Origin: Candidatus Roizmanbacteria bacterium
GTDB taxonomy: Bacteria > Patescibacteriota > Microgenomatia > UBA1406 > GWC2-37-13
Direction of reading: 5' to 3'
Assembly: GCA_016206365.1 (NCBI GenBank)
Contig: JACQRR010000051.1
Coordinates: forward strand, 1 to 11,073
Length of the DNA stretch: 11,073 nt
Shown: positions 1 to 5,440 of the stretch, piece by piece
Numbering within the stretch: position 1 is the first letter of the stretch
Layout: every line of letters starts with the position of its first letter
Notes under the pieces: model-generated
Databases searched by the model: none
What the model was told of the DNA's origin: nothing
Seen by the model: the letters and a program-made list of their open reading frames with translations, nothing else
Position numbers and translations under genes: made by a program

Positions 1-1
1 A

Positions 2-904
2 AATTTCAAAAACAGGAGTTCATATAAAAAAATTATTCAGCCATTTTTACTTTATTTCATAATTTCTTCTCTGCCTCTTATCTATTTTCTTATGTTGCGG
101 AAAAATATATTTCCCTGGACTACCTACAATCTCCTTAATAGATCGTGGGCTTTTCAATTAAATTTTAAAGAATATGTTCTTGGACTGGGGCCAACCTTTA
201 TTTTTTCACTTTTTGGGATAAAAGATAATTTAAGACCAAAAGATTATCTATCATTGCTGCTTTTTTCTTGGTTTGTAAGCCCTTTTATTGGTATTTTTTT
301 GCTTTCAAATACATTTAATCTAGGTAATGTATTTTTTTTCCATGCCTCTCATTACGTACCTGTTGGCGTTATTGGAGCAATAGGGTTTGTCAATCTTGTT
401 AATTTCATCGCTATAAAGCTGAAACTTAGATCACAAGTAATTTTATTGCCATTGTTGATAATTTTGCTTCTTTATTTTGCTGTCTCATGGTATGGAAGTA
501 TAAAAAAAGAGATATCTCGTTGGACGCCGAATATCTTTAATATTTTTTTAGCGCGGGATTTTTTCTCGGCTTTCGACTATCTAAACACCAATAGTCAGCC
601 AGAATCTGTAGTTTTAGCAGGAGAATTCCTCGGGACTATCATCCCCGCCTTCACCCACAATCGTACTGTTGCTGGGCATCCGGTTAATACTTATGATTTT
701 ACCCAAAAAAGGCTGGAGGTAGCAAACTTCTTTACCCAGAATAATTCTGCTAACGCCAAGGAAATTATTAAAAAATATAACGTTGCTTACACTTTCTTCA
801 CGTACGATACTGGAGTTCCGCAGGCGGCTTTTATTAACGATCTTGGCTTAGAGATGATCTATAAAAATCCAATAGTTACATTATTCAAAACAAAATATGA
901 TTAG
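2..904 (+). CDS. GT-C-like multi-span membrane protein, C-terminal part (5' end outside window)
   Basis: The reading frame is open from base 2 with no stop, so the gene begins before the window; the first in-frame ATG (base 92) lies inside a hydrophobic stretch and is probably internal. About 300 residues are visible. Several membrane helices fill the first half (for example the segments coded near 41-91, 185-215, 260-310 and 435-495), followed by a soluble C-terminal domain of about 120 residues. That domain, with its LAGEFLG, IPAFTHNR and VAGHPVNT stretches, resembles the extracytoplasmic tail of bacterial GT-C/YfhO-type membrane proteins. Catalytic residues of such enzymes usually lie near the N-terminus and are not visible, so substrate and activity are unknown. 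It ends with TAG. Unlike the other large membrane genes here, the visible part has no palindromic insert. A promoter lies just downstream, so the next gene need not depend on its transcript. Confidence 0.85.
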   Translation, partial: NFKNRSSYKKIIQPFLLYFIISSLPLIYFLMLRKNIFPWTTYNLLNRSWAFQLNFKEYVLGLGPTFIFSLFGIKDNLRPKDYLSLLLFSWFVSPFIGIFLLSNTFNLGNVFFFHASHYVPVGVIGAIGFVNLVNFIAIKLKLRSQVILLPLLIILLLYFAVSWYGSIKKEISRWTPNIFNIFLARDFFSAFDYLNTNSQPESVVLAGEFLGTIIPAFTHNRTVAGHPVNTYDFTQKRLEVANFFTQNNSANAKEIIKKYNVAYTFFTYDTGVPQAAFINDLGLEMIYKNPIVTLFKTKYD

Positions 905-917
905 ATCCAAAAATCAG

Positions 918-946
918 TTGACAAGAAATGAAAGATTCGTTATATT
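918..946 (+). promoter_or_regulatory. Sigma-70 type promoter for the anchored protein gene at 976
   Basis: TTGACA (918-923) is followed after exactly 17 bases by TATATT (941-946), six of six and five of six matches to the bacterial consensus. Transcription would start near 953, giving a leader of about 23 bases. The only possible ribosome site is a weak GGA at 966-968. Confidence 0.8.
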
Positions 947-975
947 TTTAGAATTATCATTTTTGGAATTCTAAT

Positions 976-1665
976 ATGAATGAAGAAAAATCTTCCCAAG
1001 ATACTGTAAGCAAAAACTCTTTAACTTTTTTGAGCATCGGTATTCTTGTTGTTTTCTTAGCGTTGGTCGGGGGTGTTTACTGGTGGGTGAGTAAGAAGAG
1101 TAAGGGACAAGTCGTCTTTCCTGCGGGAATAAACTATACAGGAAATGAGACTCCTGCCCCGACGCAGCAGCCGCAAAGGCCACAATATGATTACTCCAAG
1201 ATGGTTTCAGCTGCCAATTGGACGGATTTTGTTAGCCCCCAAGGTCAATATACTTTTCAGTATCCGCCGGAAATGATTCCGCTTATTTTTCCAGGCGACG
1301 CTAACGATTCGGTTACCTTTGATGTTTCTGATATTCCATCACAGTTTAATCTGATGGTATTGTTTGAGACTATTTCAAATTACGACGCAAAACTTAGAGG
1401 TAGGCAAGAAGAGTTTGTAAGAAATTATTGGAAGTTTTTTGGCGGTCTTAAAGACATGAAAGATATTGAGACTTTCACAACCGAAAAAGGATTAAACGGT
1501 TGGAAAGTGCGTTATGTTACGCAGGGCGATGTTGTTGGTTCAGATAATTATTTCTTTGTCATTACAGGCCAAAACGATAAGATCTTACATGTAAATAATA
1601 TCTTTCCGGCCGATGGTCAGACTGTATTTAATAGGCTTTTGAATAGCCTGGAGTTTAAGAAATAA
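976..1665 (+). CDS. Single-span anchored extracytoplasmic protein with PsbP-like domain
   Basis: The 229-residue product has a short charged N-terminus, one membrane helix (about residues 16-38) ending in WWVSKKSK, a Pro/Gln-rich linker (about 55-72) and a globular domain (about 78-229). Lysines after the helix could argue either way on orientation, but the Pro-rich linker and lack of Cys favour an exported domain. The domain opens with W-TDFVSPQGQYTFQYPPEM, like the small PsbP/PsbP-like fold seen in many anchored proteins of Patescibacteria. The fold assignment is inferred from this pattern; biochemical function is unknown. The ATG at 976 fits the strong promoter just upstream. The gene stands alone between that promoter and the inverted repeat at 1674, so it may be monocistronic. 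It may bind a ligand or assist cell-surface proteins, but nothing in the sequence proves that. Confidence 0.8.
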   Translation: MNEEKSSQDTVSKNSLTFLSIGILVVFLALVGGVYWWVSKKSKGQVVFPAGINYTGNETPAPTQQPQRPQYDYSKMVSAANWTDFVSPQGQYTFQYPPEMIPLIFPGDANDSVTFDVSDIPSQFNLMVLFETISNYDAKLRGRQEEFVRNYWKFFGGLKDMKDIETFTTEKGLNGWKVRYVTQGDVVGSDNYFFVITGQNDKILHVNNIFPADGQTVFNRLLNSLEFKK

Positions 1666-1673
1666 AAAGATTG

Positions 1674-1795
1674 GACGATAGATAATAGAAGATTGAAAGT
1701 AGAGTTTGAAGATAGAGGTTGGAATGTAGAAAATCAATCTTCTAGCACTACTCTCAAAATCTACCTTCTACCTTCAATCATCTATCGTCTTTTTT
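1674..1795 (+). repeat. Heptad-periodic inverted repeat, possible terminator
   Basis: GACGATAGAT (1674-1683) is exactly complementary to ATCTATCGTC (1780-1789), and ATTGAAAGTAGA (1692-1703) pairs with 1767-1778 with one wobble. Both arms read as imperfect 7-base units of the GAAGATA/GAAGGTA type. The right arm runs straight into six T (1790-1795), so it could end transcription of the upstream gene, although the loop is far longer than in usual terminators. It fills almost the whole gap between two genes. Confidence 0.7.
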
Positions 1796-1814
1796 GGTAG
1801 ACTTTACTATCTAT

Positions 1815-3668
1815 ATGTTTTATCTCTTCCTTTTATTTGGTTTACTGATCCGTTTAGCTTTAGTACCTTTACCCGGCTTCAAGGCCGACGTTGCTTTTTG
1901 GAAAGGTTGGGGTCTAGCCGTAGCGGATAAGGGAATAGTCTGGTTAATCAATAATACCAACTATAATTATCCTCCAGGTTTTGCTTATGTGCTTTGGCTT
2001 ATCAACAAGGTCTATGCTTTGTTCAAAAATCCTTACAACATTAACGAATATTGGGCGGATAATAATCTCTTTTACCTTTTTCTATTAAAACTTATTACAA
2101 TTGCGGCGGATTTGTTGATTGTTTGGTTGATTATTAAGTTTTCTGAGTTCATCCTGAACCCGTTTCAGGATCCGAAAGAGATGCCGAAACAAGTTCGGCA
2201 TGACAAATTGGGGAAGGTTTTCGCTCTATTCTATTTTCTCAACCCAGCCGTAATCTACGACGGCGTTGTCTGGGGGCAAGTTGATCAGTTTGGTCTGGCT
2301 CTCTTTTTATTAAGCGTTTATTTTATTCTAAATAATAGACCTAATTGGGCAACGGTTATTTTTACAGTTTCTTGTCTGATGAAGTTTCAAAACATTATTT
2401 TTATTCCACTTTTCTATCTTTATATTTTCCGCAGATTTGGTATTAAGGTGATAGGTAAATCTCTCGCTGTAACATTACTAACTTTCCTAATTGTTATATT
2501 CCCGTTTTTTCTTGCTAAACAGATGGAGAGGGTAATTTGGCTTTTGACAGTAAATTCCGACTGGTTTCCCTGGTATTCACTAAATGCTTTTAATGGTTGG
2601 TGGATAGCTTCAGGCTTAAATGGCATGGGTTTGATCGATAAACATCTTGTGTTTGGTATTACATCTGCAAAACAGTTCGGCTTGCTTTTATTTACTTTTG
2701 CCTATTTTATAAGTACTGTCAGCGTTTTATTTGCAAAAAAGGAAGAACTTTTTAAGAATTTTATTCTGGCATGCAGTTTAGCAACTTTTTCTTTTTTTCA
2801 TCTTTTGACACAAAGCCACGAGAGATATCTTTTTCCTGTTATGGGTTTAATTCTGCTTTTGGGCTTTTATTACTTAAGGAAAGATTATGAGACTAGGCAG
2901 AAGATGGAAGATGGAAGATGGAAGATGGAATTTATTTATTTTTCTATTTTCTACCTTCTAACTTCTATCTTCTTTTTTCTAAATATGTATTTGTCTATGG
3001 GATGGAACTATCCTGATCAAGTTATTCCAGCTTTAACAAAAGATCAGACTTTAGGTTTGTCCTTTTATATTTCGGTTATTCAAATAATTTTGTTTGCTAT
3101 ATTCTTTTATTGGTACTTGAAGGTTGTGGGTCGACCAGCTAACAGATTGAGAGTTGTGGGAGCAGTGGGAGGATTTGCTATATTGATTATAATAGTTTTA
3201 TTGGGAAAGAACATGTCTTACTTTTTAGGTAAGCCAGTTTCTTTAACTTTGATGAAACCTGTAGGTTATCATCAAGATTATCTCGAGCCGGCTTACAACA
3301 AGACGGTAGAGTCGGGAAGAGGCGTAAAGTTCTGGAACAGATTATCGGTCAATTACTTTTTTTATGATAAAGGGATTGGCTCGCATGCCGATTCGGAGAT
3401 TACTTATGATCTGGCTAAAAAATTTTCAGCGTTTTCGAGTGACTTTGGACTTGATACAGAAGCAGATCAATCTGCCAAAGTATATTTTTCGATACTGGCA
3501 GACGGAAAAGAACTATTTAAATCTGAAGTGAAAGGAAGGTTTGATCTTCCCGGTAGCACAAAGGTTAACGTTAAAGGAGTGAAATATCTGACGCTTAAAA
3601 TAAGCAAGGCAGGCGAGAGCAATTTTGGCGCCCACGCCGACTGGCTAGATCCTGTTGTAATAAGATAA
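1815..3668 (+). CDS. GT-C glycosyltransferase (Gpi18/COG5542-like) with C-terminal NPCBM domain
   Basis: A polytopic membrane enzyme of about 617 residues, expected to move a sugar from a lipid-linked donor to an acceptor on the outer face. Visible GT-C hallmarks are an acidic residue after the first helix (Asp25 in KADVAFW), YPPG (52-55), WGQVDQ (153-158) and the HERYLF motif at 335-340. Residues about 472-617 form an NPCBM carbohydrate-binding domain (GIGSHADSEITYDL, then a closing HADWLDP). A TTG at 1794 extends the frame by seven codons but lies in the T-tract of the preceding repeat; I prefer the ATG at 1815, which starts directly at the first helix. Neither start has a ribosome site. 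Two repeat insertions are read in frame: codons about 111-131 in a loop, and codons about 363-388, where one arm codes for part of a membrane helix. Donor and acceptor are unknown. Confidence 0.85.
   Translation: MFYLFLLFGLLIRLALVPLPGFKADVAFWKGWGLAVADKGIVWLINNTNYNYPPGFAYVLWLINKVYALFKNPYNINEYWADNNLFYLFLLKLITIAADLLIVWLIIKFSEFILNPFQDPKEMPKQVRHDKLGKVFALFYFLNPAVIYDGVVWGQVDQFGLALFLLSVYFILNNRPNWATVIFTVSCLMKFQNIIFIPLFYLYIFRRFGIKVIGKSLAVTLLTFLIVIFPFFLAKQMERVIWLLTVNSDWFPWYSLNAFNGWWIASGLNGMGLIDKHLVFGITSAKQFGLLLFTFAYFISTVSVLFAKKEELFKNFILACSLATFSFFHLLTQSHERYLFPVMGLILLLGFYYLRKDYETRQKMEDGRWKMEFIYFSIFYLLTSIFFFLNMYLSMGWNYPDQVIPALTKDQTLGLSFYISVIQIILFAIFFYWYLKVVGRPANRLRVVGAVGGFAILIIIVLLGKNMSYFLGKPVSLTLMKPVGYHQDYLEPAYNKTVESGRGVKFWNRLSVNYFFYDKGIGSHADSEITYDLAKKFSAFSSDFGLDTEADQSAKVYFSILADGKELFKSEVKGRFDLPGSTKVNVKGVKYLTLKISKAGESNFGAHADWLDPVVIR
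2147..2207 (+). repeat. In-frame palindromic element, two hairpins
   Basis: Two tandem hairpins, each with 8-base arms and a 5-base loop: ATCCTGAA/TTCAGGAT (2151-2171) and ATGCCGAA/TTCGGCAT (2181-2201), followed by GACAA. Both begin at codon position 1 of the host glycosyltransferase gene and code for ILNPFQD and MPKQVRH, in the loop between two membrane helices. Confidence 0.85.
2901..2977 (+). repeat. Heptanucleotide inverted repeat inside the glycosyltransferase gene
   Basis: Four tandem GAAGATG units (2901-2928) are followed by a T-rich spacer and a right arm (about 2942-2977) whose complement reads as GAAGATA, GAAGTTA and GAAGGTA units. It is the same class as the intergenic repeat at 1674-1795. 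In frame it codes for a MEDGRWKME stretch and then for part of a hydrophobic helix (FIYFSIFYLLTSIFFF). Confidence 0.75.
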
Positions 3669-3675
3669 TTTATTG

Positions 3676-3704
3676 TTGAAAATATGTAGATTTAGTTATA
3701 TACT
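3676..3704 (+). promoter_or_regulatory. Promoter of the toxin-antitoxin operon
   Basis: TTGAAA (3676-3681) and TATACT (3699-3704) are separated by 17 bases, placing the start of transcription near 3711 and giving a leader of about 23 bases before the ATG at 3734. No ribosome-binding site is evident. Confidence 0.6.
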
Positions 3705-3724
3705 AAGTTAGTTATAAAGTTATA
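3692..3724 (+). promoter_or_regulatory. Operator-like repeats over the toxin-antitoxin promoter
   Basis: TTAGTTATA occurs at 3692-3700 and 3708-3716, with a partial copy AGTTATA at 3718-3724. A dyad is centred on G3707: TTATA and ACTAA on the left (one extra T between them) mirror TTAGT and TATAA on the right. These overlap the -10 box and the expected start site. Phd/YefM-family antitoxins commonly repress their own operon from such sites, so autoregulation is inferred. Confidence 0.5.
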
Positions 3725-3733
3725 GATTAAATT

Positions 3734-4009
3734 ATGTTTAATACACAAAATATAAAAAGTTTGACTGATTTAAGGCTGGATCCGGCAAAAGTGACCAAGC
3801 TAGCCGAGCAATCTAACAATCCTGTCTATATTTTTAACAGAGGCAAACCAATAAGCGTGCTTCTCAATGTAAAAGTTTACGAAGAATTAATCGAAAAACT
3901 TGAGGACGCCTTGGACGCTGCCGAAATGAAAGAATTTGAAAAAAATCCAAAGAACAAAAAGGGATGGATCAGTCAAGAGAGGCTGGTTAAAAAATTAAAT
4001 CTTAGGTAA
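3734..4009 (+). CDS. Phd/YefM-family antitoxin
   Basis: A 91-residue protein with the Phd/YefM layout. The N-terminal half (about 1-55) is the DNA-binding and dimerisation fold, with the typical hydrophobic strand PVYIFNRGKPISVLLNVKVYEEL. The C-terminal half (about 56-91) is charged and helical and would wrap the toxin; it includes LEDALDAAEMKEFEK. It should neutralise the toxin coded directly downstream and, with it, repress the shared promoter. The stop TAA overlaps the toxin ATG by one base (4009), an arrangement that couples translation and is common in type II modules. The length is typical and the gene looks intact. Confidence 0.85.
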   Translation: MFNTQNIKSLTDLRLDPAKVTKLAEQSNNPVYIFNRGKPISVLLNVKVYEELIEKLEDALDAAEMKEFEKNPKNKKGWISQERLVKKLNLR

Positions 4010-4272
4010 TGGTATACAAGATTATATATTCCCTTTCTGCCGAAAAATATCTGAGTCGACTGACGATTTCAAAAGCCTCTGCAATTTTAAAAAGAATAAC
4101 TTATGTAGCAACGGATCCTTTTAGACAAGACAATAATATTGTAAAACTTGCCGGAACACTCTCTAGTTACCGACTAAGAATTGGTGATATTAGACTGATA
4201 TATCAAGTAGATACAAAAGTTAAAATTATATACGTAGTTAAGATTGCACCGCGTGGAGCTATTTACTCATAA
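4009..4272 (+). CDS. RelE/ParE-family toxin
   Basis: An 87-residue basic protein with the RelE/ParE pattern: N-terminal helices, then strands carrying Lys46, Arg55, Arg57 and Arg62 (SYRLRIGDIRLIYQV) and a final APRGAIY with Arg82 and Tyr86. Basic residues and a late Arg/Tyr pair in these places are what RelE-type ribosome-dependent mRNA endonucleases use, which favours RelE over gyrase-poisoning ParE, but sequence alone cannot settle this. The expected role is growth arrest when the antitoxin is lost. The gene starts on the last base of the antitoxin stop codon. Its stop TAA lies on a perfect 16-base palindrome (4271-4286). No truncation is visible, so the module may be functional. Confidence 0.85.
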   Translation: MVYKIIYSLSAEKYLSRLTISKASAILKRITYVATDPFRQDNNIVKLAGTLSSYRLRIGDIRLIYQVDTKVKIIYVVKIAPRGAIYS

Positions 4273-4286
4273 GGAAAATTTTCCTT
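4271..4286 (+). repeat. Perfect 16-base palindrome at the toxin stop codon
   Basis: AAGGAAAATTTTCCTT is fully self-complementary and overlaps the toxin stop (4270-4272). With no loop it is more likely a binding site or short 3' hairpin than a terminator. No role is assigned. Confidence 0.5.
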
Positions 4287-4328
4287 ACCGAACGGTTAGA
4301 GAAAGAACTTCGGATAAAGAAATAAATC

Positions 4329-4354
4329 AAAATAAATCTTGTAAGATTTATTTT
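4329..4354. terminator. AT-rich hairpin between convergent genes
   Basis: AAAATAAATCTT (4329-4340) is fully complementary to AAGATTTATTTT (4343-4354) around a 2-base centre, so some opening is needed to form a loop. It lies after the toxin gene and overlaps the stop codon of the opposing gene at 4348. A and T runs flank the stem on both strands, so it could work in both directions, but the stem has very little GC and would be weak. Confidence 0.45.
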
Positions 4355-4653
4355 ATGTTTCTTAACCAAGGATGCGTCCATGGTTTAAATTCATAACCCA
4401 GTCCTTGTAATTCTTTAAATGCAAGAGCCCTAACTAAAGCAATTGTAATAAGACTAGTTCCAATACCATATTCGGTTCTAATAATTTTGTCAGCTCGATC
4501 TCTCTTAAAAGTTCCAGCCAAAACATCTATGGTTCTTACAGTACTATTCAAGACATTAACACCTCCAACTGTACCTGTGATAGTATTAGTTAAATCTATT
4601 GCAGCAGCTCGTATTCCTTTTCCTGGATTATGCTTGGTTGTCATAACAGGCAT
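4348..4653 (-). CDS. Small hypothetical protein
   Basis: I do not recognise this 101-residue protein. It has a basic start, a Gly/Thr/Val-rich middle (TITGTVGGVNVLNSTV), a charged patch FKRDRADKIIR and a moderately hydrophobic segment (SLITIALVRALAF) that is too short and polar for a confident membrane helix. The end is aromatic and basic (KPWTHPWLRNIK). A second ATG three codons downstream (4644) could be the real start. A purine run of GAAG units lies just before the first ATG. It faces the toxin gene and shares the hairpin at 4329-4354 with it. A partly overlapping frame on the other strand (4487-4774) runs into repeat DNA and looks spurious. That this gene is real is likely but not certain. 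Confidence 0.5.
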   Translation of the reverse strand: MPVMTTKHNPGKGIRAAAIDLTNTITGTVGGVNVLNSTVRTIDVLAGTFKRDRADKIIRTEYGIGTSLITIALVRALAFKELQGLGYEFKPWTHPWLRNIK

Positions 4654-4721
4654 ATTTTACTTCTTCTTCTTGTCAAGGGGCAGAAAAGATGGTAACTATT
4701 CACAATTCTTGACACAAGAAC

Positions 4722-4809
4722 GTCATTCTGAGCGATTAGCGAAGAATCTAGCGAAGCGCATTATACGAAGCTAATCACTTCTAGATCCTTCACTTCGTTC
4801 AGGATGACA
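4722..4809 (+). repeat. Palindromic repeat element without cargo (family A)
   Basis: An 88-base intergenic element bounded by GTCATTCTGAGCG and TTCAGGATGACA, which are near-complementary ends. Inside are two copies of TAGCGAAG (4737-4744, 4749-4756) and a right part CTAGATCCTTCACTTCG. It has the same ends, core and orientation as the coding copy at 6776-6860 and as the cargo-bearing element starting 73 bases further on. The short stretch between the two elements (4810-4882) shows no gene or clear signal. Confidence 0.85.
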
Positions 4810-4882
4810 ATGAATCATTTTGATATAGATTTGTCAAAGATCGTGAAATTCTACAAAAGATGGTTAAATTTGAGATAACTAA

Positions 4883-5292
4883 CCCCTAGTCATTCCGAAC
4901 GCAGTGAGGAATCTAGCAATAGCGTAAAATTAAAGAATGAATAAACAATGGTTCGTTTATATAATGACCAATTACCGAAATACTGTTTTATATACTGGTA
5001 TAACGAATAATTTAAAATTGAGAATTTTGCAACATAAAAAATCAATAAATGATTCTTTTAGCAGTAGATACCGATTATATAAACTAATATGGTTTGAAAA
5101 ATTTGGATCTCCGGATGAGGCGATTAAAATAGAGAAGAAGATTAAGGTTTGGAGAAGAGAGAAGAAAATAAATCTTATTAAAAGTAAGAATCCTAAATTT
5201 AAAGATTTGTTTGCGCTTCGCTAGGTACAGTACTTGTACCTAGCTTAGCTAGATCCTTCACCCACCTTTGGTGGATTCAGGATGACTAGGGG
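4883..5292 (+). mobile_element. Palindromic repeat element carrying a GIY-YIG endonuclease gene
   Basis: A 410-base unit. Its ends CCCCTAGTCATTCC (4883-4896) and GGATGACTAGGGG (5280-5292) are inverted repeats, with 11 identical outer bases and one base of length difference. Inner arms ATCTAGC (4911-4917) and GCTAGAT (5248-5254) also pair. These ends match those of the cargo-free element at 4722-4809, as if that element had been split around the nuclease gene. The gene's own 3' end (GCGCTTCGCTAG, 5213-5224) is the complement of the CTAGCGAAGCGC seen in the empty copy. Two further hairpins lie in the right part: GCTAGGTAC/GTACCTAGC (5220-5244) and CCACC/GGTGG (5262-5274). I see no clear target-site duplication. 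Mobility is inferred. Confidence 0.65.
4937..5224 (+). CDS. GIY-YIG family endonuclease, single domain
   Basis: A 95-residue stand-alone GIY-YIG nuclease, a fold that cleaves DNA with one metal ion. Visible hallmarks are VYI at 7-9 (the GIY position, Tyr8), YTGITN at 19-24 (the YIG position), Arg29 in LKLRILQHK, and Glu66 in the helix IKIEKKIKVWRREKK, the usual metal-binding glutamate with the conserved K-x-I-K-x-W-R-R signature. All expected catalytic residues are present, so it should be active. The length is usual for this bacterial UPF0213-like group, which has no separate DNA-binding domain. The gene sits inside the inverted repeats of the element at 4883-5292 and its stop codon is provided by repeat sequence. 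A TAAAAT box ends seven bases before the ATG, which could give a leaderless message, but there is no matching -35. Repeat processing or mobilisation is possible; DNA repair is the alternative. Confidence 0.88.
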   Translation: MNKQWFVYIMTNYRNTVLYTGITNNLKLRILQHKKSINDSFSSRYRLYKLIWFEKFGSPDEAIKIEKKIKVWRREKKINLIKSKNPKFKDLFALR

Positions 5293-5313
5293 AGGAGTAA
5301 AAAAATCCCCCGT

Positions 5314-5342
5314 TTGCTCGATGGCGATTCGTCTCTTATACT
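5314..5342 (+). promoter_or_regulatory. Candidate promoter for the small ORF and the large membrane protein
   Basis: A good -10 box TATACT (5337-5342) follows a poor -35 (TTGCTC, 5314-5319) at 17 bases. The expected start, 7 bases after the -10, falls on A5349, the first base of a small ORF. The TATACT hexamer is the same as in the toxin-antitoxin promoter. Confidence 0.45.
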
Positions 5343-5348
5343 GATCTT

Positions 5349-5432
5349 ATGAGTAAAGATAGCGTTTATCAATTTGAAAAGCCCGTCTTTTACAACGGGC
5401 GGTTGATAACAGTCTTTCGACTGCAAATTTAA
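5349..5432 (+). CDS. Candidate 27-residue leader peptide or small protein
   Basis: An ATG-to-TAA frame of 27 codons starts exactly at the transcription start predicted from the -10 box and ends 8 bases before the next ATG at 5441. The peptide begins MSKDSVYQFEKPVFYNGR and ends ITVFRLQI, with a mixed, protein-like composition. If translated it would be a leaderless message, which needs no ribosome-binding site. Two hairpins lie inside it. It could be a leader peptide tuning the large membrane gene, an independent small protein, or a chance frame over a structured leader. There is no homology I can recall. Confidence 0.35.
   Translation: MSKDSVYQFEKPVFYNGRLITVFRLQI
5367..5423 (+). promoter_or_regulatory. 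Structured leader upstream of the large membrane gene
   Basis: Two adjoining hairpins are present. The first has outer arms TATCAA/TTGATA (5367-5372, 5403-5408) enclosing GCCCGT/ACGGGC (5381-5386, 5395-5400). The second is CAGTC/GACTG with a TTTC loop (5410-5423). Neither is followed by a T-run on the plus strand. On the minus strand the first is followed by TTTTC, a weak terminator-like pattern with no gene to serve. It matches no riboswitch family I know. Confidence 0.45.
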
Positions 5433-5440
5433 TATACCAA

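Noticed and set aside
2901..2977. Short regularly repeated units as a possible CRISPR array
   Set aside because: Units are 7 bases without spacers and lie inside an open gene; no cas gene is in the window.
4649..4676. Minus-strand TTGACA (4671-4676) with TATGCC 16 bases downstream as promoter of the gene at 4653
   Set aside because: The -35 is perfect, but the -10 overlaps the first ATG and is poor. It would only work if the second ATG (4644) is the true start, as a leaderless message. Left as a possibility, not annotated.
4487..4774. Plus-strand open frame of 95 codons
   Set aside because: It lies opposite the better-looking gene at 4348-4653 and its last third is read from the palindromic element at 4722, so it is probably a chance frame.
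5367..5423. Hairpins as a known riboswitch or tRNA
   Set aside because: No T-loop, anticodon arm, acceptor stem or riboswitch core that I recognise; described only as a structured leader.
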